Shown: positions 27,214 through 35,418, numbered from the stretch's first letter. The stretch is DNA of 64,000 nt from Persephonella hydrogeniphila (GCF_900215515.1 NZ_OBEI01000003.1:87899-151898), one strand, 5' to 3'. A program made the numbers and translations. The notes: a model not told the origin generated them from the letters alone.

Positions 27214-27763
27214 TTAAAATCTCCTTCACAATATCTGTAAGATAAGCTCCTGTTATACCGGAAAAAAGTCCTATTATACTTCCTACTATTACATCAATAG
27301 GAAAATGGGCACCCATGTATACCCGTCCATATCCGATAAGAAGAGCGTAAACCAAAAAAATGAGAACAACATACAGATTTCCATAAAAAATAATAACCCC
27401 CAAAAGGGTAAAAGCATAAGCTGCATCTGCTGAGGGGAAACTTTTTAATGTTACAGGTTCAAGGAGATAAACATTATCCATTAGTTTTGAAGGTCTCTGG
27501 TGTCTGAATGTATACTTTATTAAAGGCATAAGAACTCCTGTTATAAAAAGAGATATAAACAGGTGCAGAAATGACTTTAACCCTCCGGTGTAGTAAAAAA
27601 ACGGTAAAAAAATCGGAAGTGTATAGCTTTTCCCCAGCCGGAAGAAATATTTATAAAATCTGTCTAAAAGTTTGCTTCTTTTTGAGTTTATAAACCTGAA
27701 AAGCTTTACATTCCATTTTATTTTCAGTTCCCAGTCAGGAGGAATAATCCTTTTTTCAGACAT
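27200..27763 (-). CDS. PAP2-family membrane phosphatase
   Basis: A 187-residue protein with about five membrane helices. The three phosphatase motifs are recognisable: KYTFRHQRP (KxxxxxxRP), SFPSADAAYAF in place of the usual PSGH, and RVYMGAHFPIDVIVG (SRxxxxxHxxxD type). The middle motif has Asp where the usual His sits, a variant seen in some PAP2 subgroups. Likely substrates are undecaprenyl, lipid A or other lipid phosphates. The neighbouring MsbA-like and ArnT-like genes favour a role in envelope lipids. Confidence 0.85.
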   Translation of the reverse strand: MSEKRIIPPDWELKIKWNVKLFRFINSKRSKLLDRFYKYFFRLGKSYTLPIFLPFFYYTGGLKSFLHLFISLFITGVLMPLIKYTFRHQRPSKLMDNVYLLEPVTLKSFPSADAAYAFTLLGVIIFYGNLYVVLIFLVYALLIGYGRVYMGAHFPIDVIVGSIIGLFSGITGAYLTDIVKEILNGYF

Positions 27764-28832
27764 TTTTCACCTCAAAAAGATTTGTTACAGCAAGAGGTCT
27801 AAATCCTATATAAAGGTTTCCTACTTTTATATCGTATTCGTACACCTCAAAGTGATAAAAACCTTTTTCCTTTACATTAAAAGAAAAAGAGTCTTTTTGC
27901 GTAACGACAACAGGTTTATTTTCATGCTTTAGTATCTTTACAGTTTTTTCATAAGGAAAATGACAGAAAAGAAAAGAGCCTACAGGAACTGTATCCCCCG
28001 GAAAAAATATATCTCCTTCCTTTTCTCCCCAGAAATCTCCGTATCTCTGTTTTAGAGATATGTAAAGATTCCCTTTTCTTAAAACTTCAATAATATCTTT
28101 TTTTTCTTTTATCTCTTTCTTAGAATAAACTTTATTAACAAGCCATTTAAAACCTGATCTGTAAGAAGGAATGAGAACTCCGTGGGTATGCTCCTGATAT
28201 ACCAATTTTATATGCAGATCTAAACCTCCTATTATTTTAAGACCTTTAGCCCTTGCATAATAAAGTCTTATCCATTTCTCAAGGGGTATCAGTGAGTTCC
28301 ATTTGTGAAGTACATCCCTTGTAAAAGGGAGTATAACTAAGTTTTTTATGAGGGAAATTACAGACAAAGTTTTATTCCACACAACGCCATCTTTTATATT
28401 TATCAGTTCGTACAGATAATCTTTCCTAAAATCACCTTTCCATCTGTAATGCTCAAACTCAAAGTTGTTAGGGTGTGATATTACAGGAAGTTCATTTCCA
28501 AGAAGAAGTAGCCTCCCTTCCGGTGTATTCTTTTCTATACCTGCAAAAATTTTATTATCTTCAAAAAATCTGTAGTTATCATTATCATGATCTGTAACAA
28601 AAACAAAATCTATACTGTTTTCCTCTGCTGCTTTTTTGATATCTGAAGGCTTCCCAAGAGAATCAAAAGAAAACTGGGTGTGTATATGGGCTATAACATT
28701 GTATTTTTCTATATTTTCCGGAAATTTCTTTCCATCTTCTAAATATTTTTCGCTTTTTTTGATATACCTGAAAGGCCTGAACTCTAAATAAAGCAGCAAA
28801 ACTACAGCTGTAAATAAAAATATGTAAAACAA
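27756..28832 (-). CDS. Membrane-anchored PHP-domain phosphoesterase-like protein
   Basis: The 358-residue protein starts with one hydrophobic helix (YIFLFTAVVLLLYL). A PHP metal-hydrolase domain follows: AHIHTQFSFDSLGKPSD (the HxH motif), VFVTDHDN and later GNELPVISHP. A C-terminal half of about 120 residues is beta-rich and lacks motifs. The TTG start at 28832 is supported by an AGGAGGAG site. Such proteins are found in lipid or polysaccharide clusters but their substrates are poorly known. It overlaps the PAP2 gene by 8 bases. Confidence 0.8.
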   Translation of the reverse strand: MFYIFLFTAVVLLLYLEFRPFRYIKKSEKYLEDGKKFPENIEKYNVIAHIHTQFSFDSLGKPSDIKKAAEENSIDFVFVTDHDNDNYRFFEDNKIFAGIEKNTPEGRLLLLGNELPVISHPNNFEFEHYRWKGDFRKDYLYELINIKDGVVWNKTLSVISLIKNLVILPFTRDVLHKWNSLIPLEKWIRLYYARAKGLKIIGGLDLHIKLVYQEHTHGVLIPSYRSGFKWLVNKVYSKKEIKEKKDIIEVLRKGNLYISLKQRYGDFWGEKEGDIFFPGDTVPVGSFLFCHFPYEKTVKILKHENKPVVVTQKDSFSFNVKEKGFYHFEVYEYDIKVGNLYIGFRPLAVTNLFEVKNV

Positions 28833-28874
28833 ATCTCCTCCTGATAGAAAAAATTTAGAACTAATATTCTACCA

Positions 28875-30578
28875 TCAGGTTGAGGAAAGTGTTAAAAACC
28901 TGTAGAAAATACCTTTTTTCTGCAGAAGCTCTTCTTTTGTACCTTCTTCTACAATCTGTCCATTTTCCATAACGACAACCCTATCCGATATCTCAAGAAG
29001 CTTCAGTCTGTGCGTTATCATAAGGACAGTTTTCTCTCTAAAATGTCTGCTTATCTCTTCCATTACATACTCTTCTGTTTCCACATCAAGAGCTGATGTG
29101 GCCTCGTCAATAATTACAATATCTGGATTTTTTAAGAATATCCTTGCTATAGATATTCTTTGTCTTTCACCACCGGAAAGCCTTGAACCTTTTTCTCCTA
29201 AAACTGTATCCAATCCGTTTTCTAACTCAAAAACAAAATCAGCTTTTGCCTTTTTTAATGCTTCCAATATCTCTTCATCTGTTGCGTCAGGTTTTGCTAT
29301 AAGCAGGTTGTTTTTCAGGGTGTCGTTAAATATAAAAACATCCTGAGAAACCATACCTATTTTTTCCCTCAGAGAGCTAACGGAATACTCTCTCAACTCT
29401 ATACTGTCTAAAAGTACCTTCCCTTCGTAATCTGTTATAAGGGCAGGGAGAATTTTTACGAGTGTAGATTTTCCAGAGCCTGTAAGACCGACAATCCCTA
29501 TTTTTTCTCCTTTTTTGATGCTTAGATTTACATTTTTCAGTATCTGCATTTCACCGATCTTCAGAGAAACATTTCTGTACTGTATGCTATTTTTCAGCCC
29601 TTTAAACTCCTGTCCTTTTTCTTCTTCCTGAGGAATATTCAAAACAAAGAGAATTCTATCAATAACAGGAGAAAGAGCCTTCAGATTGACGGCTCCCCTC
29701 TGAAGTACCTGAAGTGAGTTTACAAGTATCAGTATCCCTCCTAAAAAAGAGAAAAAATCTCCCGGCGTTATCTCCCCTTTAATTATCCTTGAGCCGCCAT
29801 AAAATATTATCCCTGCAGTTGCTATATAGGCTATTACTTCCACCGAAGAAAGATAAACAGTTTCATACAAACGATTTTTTTTCTGCCTTATATAAAGATT
29901 TTCATTTATCCTGTGAAACAGTTCCAAAAATATCCTGTCCTTAAAAAGCTTTACAACCTCAATTCCTGATAATATCTGGTTTAGATGTTGTATATAGTGG
30001 GAGAAACTTTCCTGAAGTTTTTTTGAGTACTTTTTTCTTTTTTCTCCAAAGTAGTTTAAAGCAAGGGCAAGAAATGGAACAGCAAAAAGAAATATCAGAA
30101 ACATCTTCCAGTCCCTGTAAATTAAAACAGCAACAATCCCTATGACAGTAAAGGTTTCTGTAATCACATTAGTTCCTATAGTGGCAGAAATCTCCCCAAA
30201 CCTCTCTGTATCTGTTGTAGCTCTGCTTATTAAATCTCCCGGCTGAACCTTTCTAAAAAATGAAGGTCTGGCATGGAGAATTCTTTTGTATACCTTTTCC
30301 CTTAAAACCCTTAAAGCCTTGTAGATAACAAGAGGATAAACAAAATCTTTTAAAAAGAATCCTACCTGTTTAGCAACAGCAAGGCCTATAAGAACAGATA
30401 TTATAAAAACAAGCTTTTCATAGCTTTTTGCCACAAAAACATCATCAACTACATTTTTTATTATATATGCAAGACCTGCAAGGGCACCTGATTCAAGAAT
30501 AGAGCCAAATACAGCAACAAGTATCAGATGCCAGTAAGGTTTATAAGTTTTAAACAGAAATTTTATATCTCTTCCCAT
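28875..30578 (-). CDS. ABC exporter, MsbA-like (lipid A flippase type)
   Basis: A half-transporter of 567 residues with six membrane helices and a C-terminal ATPase. The ATPase shows Walker A (GLTGSGKSTLVKIL), the Q-loop in MVSQDVFIFN, the signature LSGGERQRISIARIF, Walker B (IVIIDEATSALD) and the H-loop in MITHRL. The arrangement is that of MsbA and lipid-linked oligosaccharide flippases. An upstream in-frame TTG exists, but ATG 30578 shares a base with the stop of the glycosyltransferase gene (TGATG) and is the better start. Context with two ArnT-like enzymes favours lipid A or a lipid-linked sugar. Confidence 0.9.
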   Translation of the reverse strand: MGRDIKFLFKTYKPYWHLILVAVFGSILESGALAGLAYIIKNVVDDVFVAKSYEKLVFIISVLIGLAVAKQVGFFLKDFVYPLVIYKALRVLREKVYKRILHARPSFFRKVQPGDLISRATTDTERFGEISATIGTNVITETFTVIGIVAVLIYRDWKMFLIFLFAVPFLALALNYFGEKRKKYSKKLQESFSHYIQHLNQILSGIEVVKLFKDRIFLELFHRINENLYIRQKKNRLYETVYLSSVEVIAYIATAGIIFYGGSRIIKGEITPGDFFSFLGGILILVNSLQVLQRGAVNLKALSPVIDRILFVLNIPQEEEKGQEFKGLKNSIQYRNVSLKIGEMQILKNVNLSIKKGEKIGIVGLTGSGKSTLVKILPALITDYEGKVLLDSIELREYSVSSLREKIGMVSQDVFIFNDTLKNNLLIAKPDATDEEILEALKKAKADFVFELENGLDTVLGEKGSRLSGGERQRISIARIFLKNPDIVIIDEATSALDVETEEYVMEEISRHFREKTVLMITHRLKLLEISDRVVVMENGQIVEEGTKEELLQKKGIFYRFLTLSST

Positions 30579-32056
30579 CAATAGCTTCTAAACCTGTCCT
30601 GCTTAAGTTTTATAAGATCTTCCAATACATAAATATTAATAGTTCTGTATTTCCAGCCACGATAAATAATATCATATCTGTAATGGGCTTTTACTTTCCT
30701 GAAAGAATCTCTTATTTTTTTAGGTAAACCCCACCTTGATACATATATACCTGTATACCCCTTTCCTTCAAACTGCTCTATACCTGGCCACAGATCAAAC
30801 TGATTCATCCTTCTGTTTATAACAACACAGTAAGTTCTCGGATTTCCTTCCATATAAAACCACAGTTCAGATGCTATATGGTAGCTTTCAGAAAAGACAA
30901 AATACTTATCTGTTTTAAGATCCTTTACTACTTCTGATACTTTTTTTCCTAAACCTTCCCAGCCTACAAGTCTGTGCAGAGGATCTACTTTAGGGGGATA
31001 TATCTTTCCCAGACCGATTTTATCCAAATAAAATGGATAAAAAAGAGTGAATATACTCCAGATAGACAGAACGAAGGCAAATATAAATCCTTTAAACCAT
31101 TTTTTCATATATATGTAATATGCAGTAAGAATATAAAGAGTTGCATACCCAAAAGCCGGCCAGTTTGCCTCTACATTTTTCTTCCTTGCTATATAAAGAA
31201 AAACAAGAAAAATAAAAACTGGAAAAATCCACAGGTAAAATATTCTGAAATTTTTTCTTTCTTTAAATCCTCTGTAAACTGCATAAAAGAAAAATGGGAA
31301 TAAAAATACAGAGTTTAAACCAATCTGGGAAGCAATGTAGTTTCCAATATACTCAGCAGATTTACTTAAGGAAATCTCTTTTTTCGCTTCTCCTAAATTA
31401 AAAACATGCTTAAATGTAACAAAATCATGCTGAAAGTTCCAGATTATAACAGGCACAGTAAACAAAGATGCAATCAGAACAGAAAAATAAAACCATCTTT
31501 CTCTGAATATCTCCCTTTTAAAAAGATAAAGGAATAAAAGAGCCGGTGGAAGAAATAAAACTATCAGAAACTTAGACAGAAAGCCCAAACCTGCAGATAC
31601 TCCAGTCAGTACCCACAAAACAGGTTTTTTCTCATTTACAGCCCTGTAGAACAGATAAATCGTTAAAATCCAGAAAAAGGCAAGTGGAGAGTCTGTTAAA
31701 AATATATAGCTTCCTACCTGAAAAGCAGGTACAGCTGTGATCAACACAGATGAAAAAAAAGCAAGCTTTTCGTCTTTAAATATCTCCCTGACAAAAACAA
31801 AAACAAGAATTCCGATAGCAAACCCTATAAAAATAGCATTTATCCTGACTCCCAACTCTGTATCACCAAAAATGGAGGTAGAGATGAAGTTCATATAGGC
31901 TATAAGAGGAGGTTTAGAGTAATATCCTATATCCAAATTTTTAGACCAGACCCAGTACTGGGCTTCTTCTGTCGATAGATCTGTGATATTTAACAGGGTG
32001 TATACGATTTTTAAGACAGCTAAAATTCCGTGGACTATAAAAACCCTGTAAATCAT
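30578..32056 (-). CDS. ArnT-like glycosyltransferase (GT39/GT83 family), 492 aa
   Basis: Polytopic GT-C enzyme expected to move a sugar from a lipid carrier in the periplasm. It has about 11 hydrophobic helices. The first periplasmic loop has the acidic catalytic motif (ITDLSTEEAQYWVWS) followed by LDIGYYSKPPLIAY, typical of ArnT/PMT family proteins. A soluble C-terminal domain of about 110 residues follows the last helix. It overlaps a second, diverged GT-C gene by four bases. The acceptor might be lipid A or a glycoprotein. Confidence 0.85.
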   Translation of the reverse strand: MIYRVFIVHGILAVLKIVYTLLNITDLSTEEAQYWVWSKNLDIGYYSKPPLIAYMNFISTSIFGDTELGVRINAIFIGFAIGILVFVFVREIFKDEKLAFFSSVLITAVPAFQVGSYIFLTDSPLAFFWILTIYLFYRAVNEKKPVLWVLTGVSAGLGFLSKFLIVLFLPPALLFLYLFKREIFRERWFYFSVLIASLFTVPVIIWNFQHDFVTFKHVFNLGEAKKEISLSKSAEYIGNYIASQIGLNSVFLFPFFFYAVYRGFKERKNFRIFYLWIFPVFIFLVFLYIARKKNVEANWPAFGYATLYILTAYYIYMKKWFKGFIFAFVLSIWSIFTLFYPFYLDKIGLGKIYPPKVDPLHRLVGWEGLGKKVSEVVKDLKTDKYFVFSESYHIASELWFYMEGNPRTYCVVINRRMNQFDLWPGIEQFEGKGYTGIYVSRWGLPKKIRDSFRKVKAHYRYDIIYRGWKYRTINIYVLEDLIKLKQDRFRSY

Positions 32057-33420
32057 TTTACTCTTTTATAAACCTTCAAGATTTTTCCCCTTAAGTCATA
32101 AGACAGTATTTCTTTTCCCTTTGATTTATCTGAGCAATCTATCAGATAATCCCAGTTTGGAGTATGCCGTGAAGTTTTGACAGCTTTTCCTTTTAGGAAA
32201 TCTATGTACAGACAGACTGTTTTCTCGCTTTTACAATCACAGGCAATGTTACTGTTAAGATCTATCTTTTTGGCAATATCATAAGCAGCTCTTTTCCTTG
32301 AAGCTTTTTTTTCCATAAAAATTGGAAATCCAACAAAACCCAAGATAAATCTTGCCATAATCAAAACTACAGCAGTATAAATCGCAATCCTGATCCATTT
32401 TTCCCTGCCGATATTATGGATAATATAACCGGAAACAACCATAATAATAGGAAAAAGAGGAATTACATATCTACCTCTACTATGTACAGCAAGTAGATAT
32501 GGAAGGTAGTTAACAAAAGCAACAAAAAGAAAAAGCTTTATTTCTGAAGGCAGTTGTACTTTTGCTCTGTTTCTGTATGCAAAAAATAAGATAACAGCTA
32601 CTAAAACACTGGCAGGAATTAACTGCTTTATATTAAGCAGTGGATACGTAATAAAATGTACAAGAAGTTTTGTGATATCAGAACTCCCTTCAGCCCTTAT
32701 CACACTTTCTATAAAGAGTCTTTTTATGTACATTTCTGGATTTGAAGTACTGAATATCCATACTGTTGGAATAGTAATAGCCAGAATTCCAGATAGCCAC
32801 AAGAAAGGATTTAAAAGGTATCTAAAGTCTCTTCTGTAAAGAACAAAGCAGATATATGTAACTCCAAAGAATAAAAAGGCAGGAAAACCTTTAAGCAAAA
32901 ATGTTATACATGCAGTTATGCCTGAAAGCAGCACAAAGTAGTTGTTACGCTCAAAATAACCTTTATACTGGATGTAAAACATAAGGAACACAAAAAAAGC
33001 AAGAGTTACATCAATCTCAGCAAGATAACCATACCAGAAAAGTATATCAACAGAAATCAGATAAAGAAGTCCTGATAATAAAGCAAGTTCTGTATTTTTA
33101 AAAAGTTTGTAGGAAAATCTGTATATCAGAAAAACCGTTAAAAAAACAAACAAAATAGAAACTATTCTGGCTGTTAACTCGCTCCAGGGTATTAATTTAG
33201 ATGATAGCACTATAAACCAGTTAAACAAAGGAGGTTTATTGAAATATAGATCTCCCAAAAATGTAGGCTGTAAGTAATTATGAGAATCAGCCATCTCAAA
33301 AGCAACAATTGTTCTGAGGGATTCTTCACCTCTAAACTCGTAAAGGTTAATATTTGGAAATAAAGACAGAATACCTAAAGCTATCAACAGGAATATTTTG
33401 CGGGATTCTGACAACCTCAA
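32053..33420 (-). CDS. ArnT-like glycosyltransferase (GT39/GT83 family), 455 aa
   Basis: A second GT-C membrane enzyme, with about 10-11 hydrophobic helices. NLYEFRGEESLRTIVAFEM holds the acidic pair, and the loop ends in YFNKPPLFNWF, matching the ArnT first-loop pattern. A short C-terminal domain contains CDCKSEKTVC, an unusual cysteine cluster not needed by the family. The TTG start at 33420 lies within the hemC stop region (TTGA overlap). With the previous gene it forms a two-enzyme set for lipid-linked sugar transfer. Confidence 0.82.
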   Translation of the reverse strand: MRLSESRKIFLLIALGILSLFPNINLYEFRGEESLRTIVAFEMADSHNYLQPTFLGDLYFNKPPLFNWFIVLSSKLIPWSELTARIVSILFVFLTVFLIYRFSYKLFKNTELALLSGLLYLISVDILFWYGYLAEIDVTLAFFVFLMFYIQYKGYFERNNYFVLLSGITACITFLLKGFPAFLFFGVTYICFVLYRRDFRYLLNPFLWLSGILAITIPTVWIFSTSNPEMYIKRLFIESVIRAEGSSDITKLLVHFITYPLLNIKQLIPASVLVAVILFFAYRNRAKVQLPSEIKLFLFVAFVNYLPYLLAVHSRGRYVIPLFPIIMVVSGYIIHNIGREKWIRIAIYTAVVLIMARFILGFVGFPIFMEKKASRKRAAYDIAKKIDLNSNIACDCKSEKTVCLYIDFLKGKAVKTSRHTPNWDYLIDCSDKSKGKEILSYDLRGKILKVYKRVK

Positions 33421-34343
33421 TTTTCCCCTTTATAAATTTCCTCTAACACCTCCCTTGCTCCCATATCAAGAAGTTTTTGTGCCAGTTTTTCTCCTAACTC
33501 TTCAGGTTTATCTGGAGTTCCTTCCATTGAGTCTTTGAAAAATCTTTTCCCTTCAAGATCAGAAACAAAACCAGTTATTCTCAGTTTTCCATCTACAATC
33601 TCAGAGTACCCTGCAAGGGGAACCTGACACCCTCCTTCGAGGGTTTTTAAGAATGCCCTTTCTGCCTTTGCTCTTATCTCGCTCTCTTTATGATTAAGAA
33701 CAGAAACTATCTCCTTTGTTTTCTCATCATCAAGCCTTGCCTCAATCCCTAAAAAACCCTGAGCAACAGCAGGAATCATATAATCAGGTTCAAAAATCTG
33801 TTTTACTCTATCTTGAAATCCCAATCTTTTCAGTCCTGCATAAGCAAGTATGATACCGTCATACTGACCTTCCTCAAGTTTTCTTATTCTTGTATCAACA
33901 TTTCCCCTTAAATCTTCTATAACAAGATTTTTTCTTTTCATCATTATCTGAGCTTTTCTTCTGAGTGAGCTTGTCCCGAGAACTGCTCCTTCTGGCATAT
34001 CATCTATCGATGAGTATCTGACAGATAAAAATGCATCTCTCGGGTCTTCTCTCTCAGTAATAGCAACAAGACCCAAACCTTCAGGAAAGTACGTAGGAAC
34101 ATCCTTCAGAGAGTGGACTGCAATATCTATCTCTTTCCTGAGCATAGCTTCTTCTATCTCTTTTACAAAAAGTCCCTTTCCTCCAACTTTTGCGAGGGGA
34201 ACATCAAGAATCTTATCTCCCTTTGTCACAATCTTTACAAGCTCTATCTCTATATCTGGAAAATGTTTCTTTAGTTGCTCAGCGATAAAATTTGCCTGCC
34301 ACAGGGCGAGTTTACTTTTTCTTGTGCCTATTCTTATTCTCAA
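33417..34343 (-). CDS. hemC: Porphobilinogen deaminase (hydroxymethylbilane synthase)
   Basis: Builds the linear tetrapyrrole from four porphobilinogens. The 308-residue protein has IGTRKSKLALWQANF at the start, KDVPTYFPEGL, GTSSLRRKAQ and DLRGNVDTR. The cofactor cysteine loop is in LEGGCQVPLAGYSE. It starts with TTG at 34343 after AGGAGAG. Upstream are a TTGATA/TATAAT promoter and a Fur-box-like sequence, a sensible combination for a heme gene. The two glycosyltransferase genes follow with overlaps, so they may be co-transcribed. Confidence 0.96.
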   Translation of the reverse strand: MRIRIGTRKSKLALWQANFIAEQLKKHFPDIEIELVKIVTKGDKILDVPLAKVGGKGLFVKEIEEAMLRKEIDIAVHSLKDVPTYFPEGLGLVAITEREDPRDAFLSVRYSSIDDMPEGAVLGTSSLRRKAQIMMKRKNLVIEDLRGNVDTRIRKLEEGQYDGIILAYAGLKRLGFQDRVKQIFEPDYMIPAVAQGFLGIEARLDDEKTKEIVSVLNHKESEIRAKAERAFLKTLEGGCQVPLAGYSEIVDGKLRITGFVSDLEGKRFFKDSMEGTPDKPEELGEKLAQKLLDMGAREVLEEIYKGEN

Positions 34344-34374
34344 CTATATCTCTCCTGAGTTATTTATCCAATAG

Positions 34375-34404
34375 ATTATAAACTCTAAGGTATGTTTCTA
34401 TCAA
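34375..34404 (-). promoter_or_regulatory. Sigma70-like promoter for hemC
   Basis: On the minus strand TTGATA (34399-34404) and TATAAT (34375-34380) are 18 bases apart, about 32 bases before the TTG start. Confidence 0.5.
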
Positions 34405-34414
34405 ATATTTAGGT

Positions 34415-34433
34415 GAAAAAAATAATCATTATC
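34415..34433. promoter_or_regulatory. Fur-box-like sequence
   Basis: This 19-base site agrees with the classical Fur consensus (GATAATGATAATCATTATC) at 16 of 19 positions by direct comparison. It lies 11 bases upstream of the hemC -35 box and overlaps the left copy of the 19-bp direct repeat. Confidence 0.4.
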
Positions 34434-34449
34434 ATCAATTTTTGAAAAG
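34431..34449. repeat. 19-bp direct repeat, left copy
   Basis: ATCATCAATTTTTGAAAAG is repeated exactly at 34800-34818, flanking the InsA-like fragment. It contains the short palindrome TCAA-TTT-TTGA. Confidence 0.8.
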
Positions 34450-34542
34450 TATTTTCTAATAACAAATTATTAATGTAAACTATTTGCAAAAATATATAAA
34501 AACAGAAGCAGGCCTGGACACAGAAACGGGGGAGACAAGAAT

Positions 34543-34799
34543 ATGTTAAACCACAACGTAATTTGCCCGAACTGCGGGGCCTCAAGATGCATAAAGAACG
34601 GAAGGGTTAACGGTAAACAGACGTATCTGTGTAAAGAATGTTTCTCAAGATTCTCCACAGACAGAGTAAGAAGAAGATACTCTAAAGAGACAAAAAACAG
34701 GCTGTTTTGATGTATAAGGAGGGGTTTACCCTTACAGAAATATCCAAAAAACTGAACATCAAAGTCCAGACAATACACTACTGGATAAAAAACAGATAG
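34543..34799 (+). pseudogene. InsA-like (IS1-type) zinc-ribbon/HTH fragment, out of frame
   Basis: Two short frames, 34543-34710 (55 aa) and 34710-34799 (29 aa), overlap as TGATG. The first has a zinc ribbon (CPNCGAS...LCKECFSRFS) as in the IS1 InsA N-terminus. The second is a helix-turn-helix (TLTEISKKLNIKVQTIHYW). A one-base slip on the TTTT at 34705-34708 joins them into an InsA-sized protein of about 85 residues. GGGGGAG precedes the first ATG. No catalytic transposase follows. It is either an insertion-sequence relic or a small regulator read by frameshifting. Confidence 0.6.
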
Positions 34800-34818
34800 A
34801 TCATCAATTTTTGAAAAG
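34800..34818. repeat. 19-bp direct repeat, right copy
   Basis: Exact copy of 34431-34449, starting one base after the stop codon of the HTH frame. The two copies bracket about 350 bases. Confidence 0.8.
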
Positions 34819-34821
34819 ATA

Positions 34822-34850
34822 TTGAAACAGATGAGACAGAGACTTAATAT
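34822..34850 (+). promoter_or_regulatory. Candidate promoter of the pilus operon
   Basis: TTGAAA (34822-34827) and TAATAT (34845-34850) have a 17-base spacer. They lie 85 bases before the first pilin start and just downstream of the right direct repeat. Confidence 0.4.
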
Positions 34851-34857
34851 AATAATT

Positions 34858-34900
34858 GATTAATAATTAATAAGGAATTATTAATCCTCCTTTAGGGAGG
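34858..34900 (+). promoter_or_regulatory. Two overlapping inverted repeats in the pilin leader
   Basis: GATTAATAATT (34858-34868) pairs with AATTATTAATC (34876-34886) around a 7-base loop. CCTCC (34886-34890) pairs with GGAGG (34896-34900). The two share base 34886, so they could be alternative leader structures, an operator, or an mRNA-stabilising element. A third GGAGG at 34921-34925 is the pilin ribosome site. Confidence 0.4.
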
Positions 34901-34934
34901 GGAAATTTAATAAAACTTTTAGGAGGTTAAAGCC

Positions 34935-35363
34935 ATGAGAAAACTTTTAGCAGCAGCAGTTATCGCAGCAGCACCATTTGCAGCATTTGCAGGAACAGCT
35001 TCAGATGATTTTACAATCACAGCAACAGTAGACCCTTACTGTGAGATTGAAAACGGAGCATCTGATATCTCAGTTTCTTACAACCCATTTGATACTTCTG
35101 ACGTAACGGCCTCTACAACAACAGAGTTTAACTGTGTAAAGAACACAGGCTACACAATTAGTGTAAACGCTCCATCTGCTTTAACAGGAAGCACTTACGG
35201 TGAATCATTAAACGTTTCAGTATCTCCAACTTCTGGTTCTGGAACTGATACAGATGGTCTTGGAGGAACAGAACAGTTTACAATGAATATTACTATACCT
35301 GCAGGACAGGATGTGGCTACAGACACTTACTCAGGAACAGTTACTGTAGATATAAACTACTAA
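34935..35363 (+). CDS. Major pilin, spore coat U (SCPU) domain, Csu-type
   Basis: Likely main subunit of an archaic chaperone-usher pilus. The 142-residue precursor has an Ala-rich signal peptide (RKLLAAAVIAAAPFAAFA). A mature beta-rich domain with two cysteines (VDPYCEIE and FNCVKN) is placed as in SCPU/CsuA proteins, and the final strand TYSGTVTVDINY is the usual C-terminal beta strand. A perfect AGGAGG precedes the ATG. The terminator-like hairpin after the stop would give this first gene extra transcript, as expected for a major pilin. Confidence 0.88.
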   Translation: MRKLLAAAVIAAAPFAAFAGTASDDFTITATVDPYCEIENGASDISVSYNPFDTSDVTASTTTEFNCVKNTGYTISVNAPSALTGSTYGESLNVSVSPTSGSGTDTDGLGGTEQFTMNITIPAGQDVATDTYSGTVTVDINY

Positions 35364-35371
35364 TAATTGTC

Positions 35372-35401
35372 AGGGAGGGTATCCTCCCTTATTTTTATTT
35401 T
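35372..35401 (+). terminator. Attenuator-type terminator between pilin genes
   Basis: AGGGAGG (35372-35378), loop GTAT, CCTCCCT (35383-35389), then TATTTTTATTTT. Located 9 bases after the first pilin stop and inside the operon, so it probably allows partial read-through. Confidence 0.8.
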
Positions 35402-35418
35402 GTATGAGGTGAGAAAAG

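Noticed and set aside
34470..34778. Minus-strand frame of 102 codons
   Set aside because: Antisense to the InsA-like fragment, whose zinc ribbon and HTH are clear.
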